From CAWIOX01 sp963837775 (GTDB lineage: Bacteria; Pseudomonadota; Gammaproteobacteria; Burkholderiales; Burkholderiaceae_D), in contig CAWIOX010000029.1 of the NCBI GenBank assembly GCA_963837775.1, positions 186,001-250,000 of the forward strand: a stretch of 64,000 nucleotides of DNA. Direction: 5' to 3'. Within the stretch, counting starts at the first letter, position 1; each line of letters begins with the position of its first letter. Both the position numbers and the translations under genes were made by a program. A model generated the notes under the pieces. That model searched no databases. It saw only the letters and a list, made by a program, of their open reading frames with translations, and had not been told where the DNA came from. Shown here piece by piece: positions 1 through 6,664 of this stretch.

Positions 1-1236
1 TTCGGGGTTATTTCCTGGGCGCGGGCGACAGCCGCCATCACAGCGCATGAAGTAGGCGAGTCGGCAGTGCGCGCCATTCCCGGTGCGGACAATACCTACA
101 AGGAATCGCTGGTTCCAGTTGACTTGGATAACCGTTCCCCTGCCCTTTTGCTAGCAGGCGTTCTCCCGAAAGACGGTGCCGAGCAGTACGAACTTACCTT
201 CTGGGAATCGATCAAGGATAGTACCCACGCCAGCGATTACGAGGCGTATCTGCAAGCGTATCCAAAAGGCCGTTTTGCGGCCTTGGCACGGGCTCGGATT
301 GAACGCCTGCGCGTAGCCGCACCCAAGATCGAGGCAGTGCCGGAACGTGCTGCTCCGACGCCTGCCCCCAAAGCACCACAAGAACGGGCTCGTCCAGTCA
401 CGAAAACGCCACCGGAACGCCCCCGTCCAGCACCGGCCACGAAAGCGTCGCAGGAACAGCCGCCTCCAGCATCGCCCGCTCCGCCTTTGCCGGAAAAATC
501 GCCTTCCGCGGCTGCTGCTATCAGTGAGCTCAAGGATTGCCCTGCCTGTCCGGCGATGATCAAATTGCCCGGCCGAGCATCATTCACAATGGGAAGCAAT
601 TCGGACGATCCATCGGAAAAACCGGCACACCAGGTATCGATCAGCGCGCCTTTTGCAATCGGAAAATATGAAGTGAGTGTTGAGCAGTGGAATGCCTGTG
701 CAGATGCCGACGCATGCCCGCGCATTGCGACCGACACCACCTCGAAGAATGGCCCTGCGCGCGATGTCAGCTGGGACAACGCGCAACAGTATGTGAGCTG
801 GCTAAGCAAGGTCAGCGGCAAACCCTACCGGTTGCCGACCGAGGCCGAGTGGGAGTATGCCGCGCGAGGAGGAACCTCGACGCGATATTGGTGGGGCGAG
901 CAAATGCGCACTGGTACCGCAAACTGCAAGGACTGCGGCCAGCCATGGCGTCAGGATGGGCCAGCCAATGTCGGGTCCTTTGCCGCCAATCCATACGGAC
1001 TGTATGACATGAATGGAAGCGTCTGGGAATGGGTCAGCGACTGCTGGCACAACTCCTATAAAAATGCACCTGCCGACGGGCGCTACTGGGATGAGCCAAA
1101 TTGTAGCGTGCGCGTGATACGGGGTGGGTCATGGCGCGAGGGGGCAAGCTACATGGCATCGTCAACCCGATTCAAATATGATGCCAGCGTGCGTCACTCG
1201 CAGAATGGGTTTCGGGTGGCAAGAGATTTTAAATAA
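1..1236 (+). CDS. SUMF1/formylglycine-generating-enzyme-fold protein, 5' end outside window
   Basis: The frame is open from base 1, so the N-terminus is probably off the left edge; a GTG at 67 is the first in-window candidate. An early segment (FWESIKDS...YLQAYPKGRFAALA) is the short helical motif often found before SUMF1 domains. A Pro/Ala/Arg-rich linker follows, then the SUMF1 fold from about residue 155 (counted from 67): FTMGS, KYEVS, RLPTEAEWEYAARGG, GLYDMNGSVWEWVSD, RVIRGGSW, NGFRVARDF. Catalytic FGEs carry two cysteines after GGSW; here that stretch reads ASYMASSTRF with no Cys, so sulfatase activation is unlikely and a binding or scaffold role is more plausible. It converges with the Ser/Thr kinase, 35 bp away. 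Confidence 0.8.
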   Translation, partial: FGVISWARATAAITAHEVGESAVRAIPGADNTYKESLVPVDLDNRSPALLLAGVLPKDGAEQYELTFWESIKDSTHASDYEAYLQAYPKGRFAALARARIERLRVAAPKIEAVPERAAPTPAPKAPQERARPVTKTPPERPRPAPATKASQEQPPPASPAPPLPEKSPSAAAAISELKDCPACPAMIKLPGRASFTMGSNSDDPSEKPAHQVSISAPFAIGKYEVSVEQWNACADADACPRIATDTTSKNGPARDVSWDNAQQYVSWLSKVSGKPYRLPTEAEWEYAARGGTSTRYWWGEQMRTGTANCKDCGQPWRQDGPANVGSFAANPYGLYDMNGSVWEWVSDCWHNSYKNAPADGRYWDEPNCSVRVIRGGSWREGASYMASSTRFKYDASVRHSQNGFRVARDFK

Positions 1237-1271
1237 TGCCAGTGAGGCGAAACAAACGGTGCCGGCCTGCA

Positions 1272-3302
1272 CTACTTATTCCGCGACTTGGTCGTAATTT
1301 GAACGAAGTCAACCATGATTTTTTCGCGCCCGTATTTGGTGGCCAGCGGCCCCAGCTTTTTTTCTATCGCTCGCAAGTAGTCCGATTTGGCCCCGGACTC
1401 AGGACCGATGCCCTCAAACAGCGCTACGGGTGTGGTGAGAAGCACAATCAGTTCTGTTCCGAACGGCTTCCCAATTATCCAGTTACCGAGGCTTCCGATG
1501 GTGGCCGTATAGTTGGGTGGCGCCTGATTGGCCTTGGCTCGCACGTTTGGCACCAGATGGGCCACATTACCATCCAGGACGTAGTAGTCGACATAGACGT
1601 AGGAGTCATATCCGGGAGTGGTGATGTCGACGATTAAAGGGTCGCCCTCCGTCAGTTCCGCACTGGATCCTTTCACATGAATCGAGGCGGCCCGTCCTGC
1701 CTGCTGATTCATTGCCCAATAGGGTGCAAACGTATTGATCACATCGCATTCGCTATCGTCCACTTGCTGCACATCAAGGTTCAATGTTTGCACGCCGGGG
1801 GCTGCGCTTAACATCTCCTTGAGACGTGCGATACCAAAACTCTTCGGAATATATCCTTGCACTTGCAACGCATGATCACGCACCGAAGGCGCCAGGGCCG
1901 AACATGGCACGCGCGCCAGAATCGGCTTAATGGATGCGAGGGAGAGCATAGGCACTGCGGGCGGCGTCGTTTGTGGCTGGACTTGTGGCACATTTTTGAT
2001 CGGCGCCGTCGGTGGCACGGGGCTCGTCCGCTCGCCATCGCCGGTCCGAGTGCCCCAAAAGTAGTACAGGGCGGCAGTCAAGAGCACCCCAATCACCAAG
2101 CTCGACGTCACCGGCGCAACGTACCTCGCTGCCTGGTGTTCTCCGCTCATTTCCTGCAAAAAACGTGTCACGGTAGGTGTCCGCGTTTCACGATTGAATG
2201 ACAGTGCGGCCTTCAAAGCGCGCCATTGCCTGCGCCCCAGGTTTTTTGGCTGCTGCGGTCGCATGCCTGCGCTGCGCGCCTGTGTGGCGGACAAGCGATC
2301 GAACGGGTGGTGTCCGGTCAACAGTTCATACGTGATGCAAGCCAGTGCGTAGATATCATCGCGCGGATCCGGTTCGCGGTGCTCAAGCATCTCCGGACTT
2401 GCATATGCCGGCGTCAGCCCGCCGAGACTGCCTGCATCAAACACGGTCGCCTCGACGTCCTCCTCCGGTTTATGAAAGACGCGCGCGATACCGAAATCGA
2501 TGACTTTCGGTTCACCCTTATCCGTTACGATGACGTTGGCAGGTTTTAAGTCGCAGTGGACAAACCCACGCTCGTGCGCATACGCCAAGGCTTTGCCCAT
2601 GCCGTTGACGATGCGCATTGCCTCAGCATAGGGCATCCCGGTAAAGCCCGGCATCCGCAACGTTTGACTCAATGATTTCCCCGGCAAATATTCCATGGTC
2701 AGGTACACCATTGATCCGTCGCGATCGAAGTCGTACACGGTGACGATGTTCGGATGCGCCAGCGCCTGCGCTTTCCTCGCTTCGCGTTGCAGTGCGATCA
2801 GCGACTTCGGATGACTGCTAAACGGGACATTCAGGACCTTGATCGCGATGTACGGTTTACGGTCGGACGCTTCCAGCTTGCGCAGGTCCAGTGCTCTGTA
2901 TACCGTACCCATACCGCCGAAACCGATGCATTCCTCAAGCACGAACCGCCCATTCAGCGTATCGCCAACACCCTTCATTCGGACCGGTGCTGCGACAGAC
3001 TGGTCGTTGGTCACAACAGTCGCCGATGACGGCGGTACCCGATCGCCGAGATTGGTCCGCACATGGGTTTCCTCGGCGCTCGAGTCCTGTGCCGACTTCG
3101 AAAAACGCTCGATGCGTCGTTGCACCTCCGCATACACGTCTTGCGGCAGCGGAAACTTGGTGTGTTCTTCGCCAAGAATCTCTAACAGGTGCGCGGAACT
3201 GGCTTGCTCTGCCGTCAATACGCGGTCAACTTGCGCAAAAAAATCCTCTTGCGACAGTGCACTGCTTTGAAAGGCGTGAATCGCTTGCGCAAAATTAGCC
3301 AT
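1272..3302 (-). CDS. Membrane Ser/Thr protein kinase (PknB-type) with DUF4384-like C-terminal domain
   Basis: 676 aa. The N-terminal 110 residues are not recognised. The kinase domain runs from about 118 to 385: glycine loop GFGGMG (127-132), Lys in AIKVL (154), catalytic loop HCDLKPAN (249-256), DFG (269-271) and SPE in place of APE (302-304). The loop has HCD instead of HRD, so this is a non-RD kinase. One transmembrane helix (about 395-415) is followed by a Pro-rich linker and a roughly 230-residue extracytoplasmic part that resembles DUF4384 modules found on kinases and caspase-like proteins. It probably senses an envelope signal and phosphorylates cytoplasmic targets. The PP2C phosphatase at 4605 is the obvious antagonist. 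The ATG at 3302 has only a weak ribosome-binding site. Confidence 0.88.
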   Translation of the reverse strand: MANFAQAIHAFQSSALSQEDFFAQVDRVLTAEQASSAHLLEILGEEHTKFPLPQDVYAEVQRRIERFSKSAQDSSAEETHVRTNLGDRVPPSSATVVTNDQSVAAPVRMKGVGDTLNGRFVLEECIGFGGMGTVYRALDLRKLEASDRKPYIAIKVLNVPFSSHPKSLIALQREARKAQALAHPNIVTVYDFDRDGSMVYLTMEYLPGKSLSQTLRMPGFTGMPYAEAMRIVNGMGKALAYAHERGFVHCDLKPANVIVTDKGEPKVIDFGIARVFHKPEEDVEATVFDAGSLGGLTPAYASPEMLEHREPDPRDDIYALACITYELLTGHHPFDRLSATQARSAGMRPQQPKNLGRRQWRALKAALSFNRETRTPTVTRFLQEMSGEHQAARYVAPVTSSLVIGVLLTAALYYFWGTRTGDGERTSPVPPTAPIKNVPQVQPQTTPPAVPMLSLASIKPILARVPCSALAPSVRDHALQVQGYIPKSFGIARLKEMLSAAPGVQTLNLDVQQVDDSECDVINTFAPYWAMNQQAGRAASIHVKGSSAELTEGDPLIVDITTPGYDSYVYVDYYVLDGNVAHLVPNVRAKANQAPPNYTATIGSLGNWIIGKPFGTELIVLLTTPVALFEGIGPESGAKSDYLRAIEKKLGPLATKYGREKIMVDFVQITTKSRNK

Positions 3303-4082
3303 ATGTTTTTAGATTGAGTTCCCGAGTCATCGCCTGGCCCTCCCCTTAATCAAACGCCAAAACAGACGCAGCGACATCTGCGCGGGAGATACACCCTCTG
3401 CTGCTTTTCCGCCCGCTTCATCTGGTTGATCTACACAACAAGCAGTCAGTTGAATTGATGCACCAGGATAAAGGCATTCTAACTTCACGCGCGCGTTCAT
3501 TGTTGATTTGTAAAATTCCGCCTAGCGCGTCTTCTGGCGGTTAGTCACAGCGATTTTGATAACTATAGTGAGAGTTTCCTCATTTGCATGAGTTCATATT
3601 GGTAGGGTGGTAGCCGTTGCATGAATAAATTATAGTTTTGCCTATGACTAATGACAACGATATTAGACACGGCAGACACTGCGTTTTTCTGATGCACGTT
3701 CACTTGGCCTTCATGACAAAATACTGCCGTGAGATGTTCGGATGATTCGCAAGAAGATCTACCAGGACATCCAGAAGTAGCTATATGGCGGTGCGCCGTG
3801 CTCGCTCCACGGCTTCCCGGCAACTGCAGCCCTCGCCCCTATCAAAATTATCCGCCTATGCATTGAACAACAGCAGATGCCGCATTAAAGTTAAAGACAA
3901 GGGAGGCATGCGGCGGGCAAGGTCGAAATGACTTACATTAAGGGTTCTTGCAAAAGCAATTTCGATTCTTTAAAGCTGCTTAGCGGCGATGTGGTGGGTG
4001 TGGGCTGGTCCAGCAACTGAGCGCCTTTTCGCAATATCACAATTGCTGAAGGTCGTTGACTGAGGGGAAAAGTGGGCAGTCC
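3303..4082. other. Long intergenic stretch, no convincing gene
   Basis: About 780 bases between the divergent kinase start and the small-protein genes. It is more AT-rich than the flanking genes. The only weak coding candidate is a 30-codon frame at 3928-4020 preceded by AAGG; it has no recognisable similarity. Promoters for the kinase and the peptide genes presumably lie here, but I could not assign -35/-10 boxes with confidence. Confidence 0.5.
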
Positions 4083-4217
4083 ATGATTAAGCCAAGCAAA
4101 AATACTGAATTTTTAGCAAGTTTTATCGGAAATAGTGTTGCAAGAACCTCATTGGAGATATTGAAGCAAATCAATCCTTCTCTATGCTTGAATCAGACCA
4201 TTTTGATAAAATTTTGA
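4083..4217 (+). CDS. Possible 44-aa small protein
   Basis: A short frame (MIKPSKNTEF...) whose TGA stop lies 9 bases before the ATG of the next small-protein gene. The spacing would suit translational coupling. It has only a weak ribosome-binding site, no recognised domain and no double-glycine motif. It may be a real leader-type ORF or chance. Confidence 0.25.
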   Translation: MIKPSKNTEFLASFIGNSVARTSLEILKQINPSLCLNQTILIKF

Positions 4218-4226
4218 GGAGCAGTC

Positions 4227-4442
4227 ATGTCCATCGTCGTTATTAAAGATCTACAGGAAAGCGTTGATCTCGATCGTCAAGCAATGGTTGAGATAACGGG
4301 TGGTGCACGTACTCGTGGTCGCCAGACATTTCTTTTAAGCAAAATATTTAGCGGCACCCGAATCGTCAACTATCCGACCGGATTTACTCTCAAGGCGCAG
4401 GTGAATGCCAATCGGCAGGAAACACGCTCGAATGGAAAATGA
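4227..4442 (+). CDS. Small double-glycine-leader protein A
   Basis: 71 aa, preceded by GAGGA at good spacing. The N-terminus reads VVIKDLQESVDLDRQAM, then VEITGG. This matches the proteins at 5631 and 5971, giving a shared pattern of hydrophobic-I-x-DL, five variable residues, LD-x3-M-x3-GG. Such leaders resemble the double-glycine leaders of class II bacteriocins and other exported peptides that are cut after GG. The remaining 45 residues are basic (RTRGRQ, KAQVNANRQ) and lack Cys, Ser/Thr clusters or a transmembrane helix. No peptidase-type ABC exporter or maturation enzyme lies in the window. The family assignment rests on the three-way alignment; export and processing are inferred. Confidence 0.72.
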   Translation: MSIVVIKDLQESVDLDRQAMVEITGGARTRGRQTFLLSKIFSGTRIVNYPTGFTLKAQVNANRQETRSNGK

Positions 4443-4444
4443 GG

Positions 4445-4588
4445 GCATCTCCCAATAATTGAAATGCTGAACAGATGATCAAACAGTTCCTGATGATCAA
4501 TGTCAATAATTCGGCCGCTAATTCGAGCATAAGCGTCGCCGTCGACGAACGCAGTACGAACTTAAGATCCGACCGCTTGCCAGTCTAG
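4445..4588 (+). pseudogene. Decayed copy of the C-terminal part of the small-protein family
   Basis: In one frame this stretch reads NN-stop-NAEQMIKQ, then from the ATG at 4475 INVNNSAANSSIS. The protein at 5971 has NNSFFANQMINQ and VNINNSGANSNIN in the same order, and the DNA is also clearly alignable (both contain CAGATGATCAA). An in-frame TGA separates the two halves and there is no leader. I read it as a remnant of a fourth family member or of a former C-terminus of protein A. A 37-aa frame (4475-4588) could still be translated. Confidence 0.5.
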
Positions 4589-4604
4589 ATCCCTGAGGCT
4601 TCCC

Positions 4605-5366
4605 ATGACCCAATTTAAATGGACGTCGGCTTCGCTCTCGCATGTTGGTCTGGTCCGTGCGATAAACGAGGATGCCTGCCTCGACCGACCTGAGCGCGGA
4701 CTCTGGGCTGTTGCCGACGGTATGGGCGGACACGCATTTGGTGACGTTGCGAGCCGTATGGTCGTCGAGGCCTTGAACAAGATTCCTCAACCCAATAGCC
4801 TTGTGAAATTCATCACCGATACGCAGGACAGGCTGCAAACTGTGAATCGTCAACTTCGAGCGAAGGCGGCAACCCAACATGTGCAAATCATCGGCACCAC
4901 GGTTGTCGTCCTGCTCGCGTGGGACGGCTATTGTGGATACCTATGGGCCGGGGACAGTCGAATTTATCGCTTTAGAAACGGAATTCTGACGCAAATCACA
5001 CGCGATCACAGTCGGGTCGAAGAACTCAAATCCCTGGGCAATCTCGCCTCTGAAGGCCTCATCAATCCCCCCTCTCGCAACATGATCACGCGCGCGGTCG
5101 GCGCCGCCGGTACACTTGATCTCGACAATGAAACGATGGAAGTCAACGACGGCGATATGTTCCTGCTGTGCAGCGATGGACTGAGCAATGAAGTGAGCGA
5201 ACAAGAAATGCGCAGTGCACTCGCATCCGGCAGTTGTCGGCAAGCGTCGGATGTGTTGATTGACATGGCACTCAAAAGAGGTGGACGCGACAACATTTCG
5301 GCTGTCGTGGTTCGCGTCGACGACTTGGACAGTAGCGACAAGACCGTGTTGAATCCTGCACTTTAA
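4605..5366 (+). CDS. PP2C-family Ser/Thr protein phosphatase
   Basis: 253 aa and complete, with TGAGG upstream of the ATG. It has the PP2C signature order: HVGLVRAINEDA (metal-binding Asp/Glu), VADGMGGHAFG, GTTVVVLL, YLWAGDSRIYRFRNG, a TRAVG motif, LCSDGLSNEV, and GRDNISAVVV near the C-terminus. It is a single-domain, soluble Stp/PppA-like enzyme that would dephosphorylate targets of the neighbouring kinase using two Mn/Mg ions. It sits between small-protein genes A and B, which ties the phospho-signalling pair to the peptides. No type VI secretion genes are visible, although PppA-like phosphatases also occur there. Confidence 0.92.
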   Translation: MTQFKWTSASLSHVGLVRAINEDACLDRPERGLWAVADGMGGHAFGDVASRMVVEALNKIPQPNSLVKFITDTQDRLQTVNRQLRAKAATQHVQIIGTTVVVLLAWDGYCGYLWAGDSRIYRFRNGILTQITRDHSRVEELKSLGNLASEGLINPPSRNMITRAVGAAGTLDLDNETMEVNDGDMFLLCSDGLSNEVSEQEMRSALASGSCRQASDVLIDMALKRGGRDNISAVVVRVDDLDSSDKTVLNPAL

Positions 5367-5630
5367 GGCCACATTTCCACGATGACGGCGACTGTGTCGG
5401 GTTCTATCTAACAGTGCGACGAAATGTGTTTGGCAGCGCCGAACACATTGCCTGCAGCGCCTCAAGCAGCATCGATGATGCTTTCGGCTGCAATCTGAAT
5501 ATTCTTATATTTATCAAGCACTTACGCTTGCCGCTCGCAGCGCATGGCATGGGCTGGCACGCTCCATGCTGTATGTCTATCGAGCCCAACGAAATGCTCA
5601 CCAACCAACCCAACCTTTAGGAGAATACCC

Positions 5631-5870
5631 ATGAAATCGACTCTGATGATCAAAGACCTGGCCCTCGACAAACAACTCGACAGCAAGTCCATGTCCGCCG
5701 TGCGCGGCGGCAGCAACTTCAATATCGGCAACCTCAACGCGGCTTTGGGCGGCGGCTTCGCCAGCCCGGCCATCGTGGTGGCGCCAGTCACCCAGGTGGA
5801 TGCTCGCTCGACGATCGATACCACCACCCTGCAGAATTTTGGCGGAGTGCAGGCTGCCTGGTTGCGTTAA
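5631..5870 (+). CDS. Small double-glycine-leader protein B
   Basis: 79 aa. I chose the ATG at 5631 over an upstream in-frame ATG (5544) because AGGAGAATACCC precedes it and because the shared leader then begins at the N-terminus. The leader reads MIKDLALDKQLDSKSM then SAVRGG, the same pattern as proteins A and C. The core is rich in Gly, Asn, Ala and Val (NFNIGNLNAALGGG, a second GGG at 39-41) and ends QAAWLR. It has no Cys and no clear transmembrane helix. It is followed by a strong hairpin and then protein C. Probably an exported peptide of unknown role. Confidence 0.7.
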   Translation: MKSTLMIKDLALDKQLDSKSMSAVRGGSNFNIGNLNAALGGGFASPAIVVAPVTQVDARSTIDTTTLQNFGGVQAAWLR

Positions 5871-5880
5871 ATGGAAGTGA

Positions 5881-5923
5881 GAGCCGCACTTGCAGGGGAG
5901 TGTCATCCTCTGCGGTGCGGCTC
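5881..5923 (+). promoter_or_regulatory. Strong two-part hairpin between small-protein genes B and C
   Basis: GAGCCGCAC (5881-5889) pairs with GTGCGGCTC (5915-5923). Inside, GCAGGGGA (5892-5899) pairs with TCCTCTGC allowing one G-U, leaving a 6-base loop. No T-run follows, so an mRNA-stabilising or differential-expression hairpin fits better than a rho-independent terminator. Confidence 0.6.
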
Positions 5924-5970
5924 GCCGCTTGGCCGTCCCTGGCAATTTTGGAAATTTGGAGATATATAGC

Positions 5971-6249
5971 ATGGCTGCAATCACGATCAATGACCTCCCG
6001 ATGAACCGCGACCTGGATCGGCAAGCGATGTCGGCCATCCGCGGCGCCGGCGGTGCGCCGTGGGTCTTTGGCGCTTTCAGGCCTTATGTTGATGCGGCTC
6101 CCGGCCTCGTTCCGGTCGTCAACTTCTTTCAGGTCAACAACAGCTTCTTTGCCAATCAGATGATCAACCAGTCCCAGACCGTCAATATCAACAATTCGGG
6201 AGCGAATTCGAACATTAACGCGGTCCTGCTCGGCTCGGTCATCCCGTGA
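5971..6249 (+). CDS. Small double-glycine-leader protein C (Asn/Gln-rich core)
   Basis: 92 aa from the ATG at 5971, with TTGGAGATATATAGC before it; an upstream in-frame ATG at 5890 would run through the hairpin and is rejected. The leader reads ITINDLPMNRDLDRQAM then SAIRGAGG, close to proteins A and B. The core is hydrophobic at first (PWVFGAFRPYV), then strongly Asn/Gln-rich (QVNNSFFANQMINQ, VNINNSGANSNIN), a composition seen in beta-stacking or amyloid-like peptides. The Asn-rich segment is also found decayed at 4445-4588. There is no Cys. Function unknown. Confidence 0.7.
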   Translation: MAAITINDLPMNRDLDRQAMSAIRGAGGAPWVFGAFRPYVDAAPGLVPVVNFFQVNNSFFANQMINQSQTVNINNSGANSNINAVLLGSVIP

Positions 6250-6250
6250 T

Positions 6251-6282
6251 AAGCAAATTACTTTATAAGCGAATTGCTTTTC
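6251..6282 (+). terminator. Possible weak terminator after protein C
   Basis: AAGCAAATT and AATTGCTTTT form an imperfect stem right after the stop codon and end in a short T-run. It is AT-rich and weak. Confidence 0.35.
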
Positions 6283-6430
6283 TGACGTGCTTGGCAAAAA
6301 AATAATTCCGACGAAAATTCACCCGTTCCGCCCGACCAACTGAAAACCAGCAGCGCTGACACCAGCCAGTTGCAGCAGTAGCTGAGGAGTACTAGGAACA
6401 CGCCACGGCGCCCTACTTATTGCTAAAATA

Positions 6431-6510
6431 GGGGAGTATCATCATTTTTATAGCAATTGCCGCACGTATTTATTGGCATTTAAAATATACCCCAGCCTGT
6501 ATTTATTTTG
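6431..6510 (+). repeat. Dispersed intergenic repeat, copy 1
   Basis: First of six copies of one element. It begins GGGGAGTATCA, has CCGCACGTATTTATTGGCA in the middle and ends CTGTATTTATTTT. The left end GTAT/GGGG is complementary to ATATACCCC about 50 bases later. It lies in the 415-base gap (6250-6664) between protein C and the M16 peptidase; the rest of that gap shows nothing I can name. Confidence 0.75.
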
Positions 6511-6664
6511 TCATTTCCGCCCGTATATAGCAGTTAGGTCGTCGCGCCTAGCCGGAAAAACGCACACTCGCACCTGCCCAACTGCCGTTTCTAGGATAAT
6601 GTCGTTGGCAACCGTTCAGAGTCGTCCCCGCAGATACAACTGATGCAGCAACTACAACTATTAC

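Noticed and set aside
3563..3823. 86-codon minus-strand frame in the 3.3-4.1 kb gap
   Set aside because: No ribosome-binding site and no domain; composition unlike neighbouring genes.
1..6249. Type VI secretion regulatory cluster (PpkA/PppA)
   Set aside because: Kinase and phosphatase could fit, but no Tss, Fha, Hcp or VgrG gene is in the window and the kinase tail is DUF4384-like, not VWA.
4227..6249. Lanthipeptide, thiopeptide or sactipeptide precursors
   Set aside because: Cores have no Cys and no LanM, YcaO, radical-SAM or C39 exporter is nearby.
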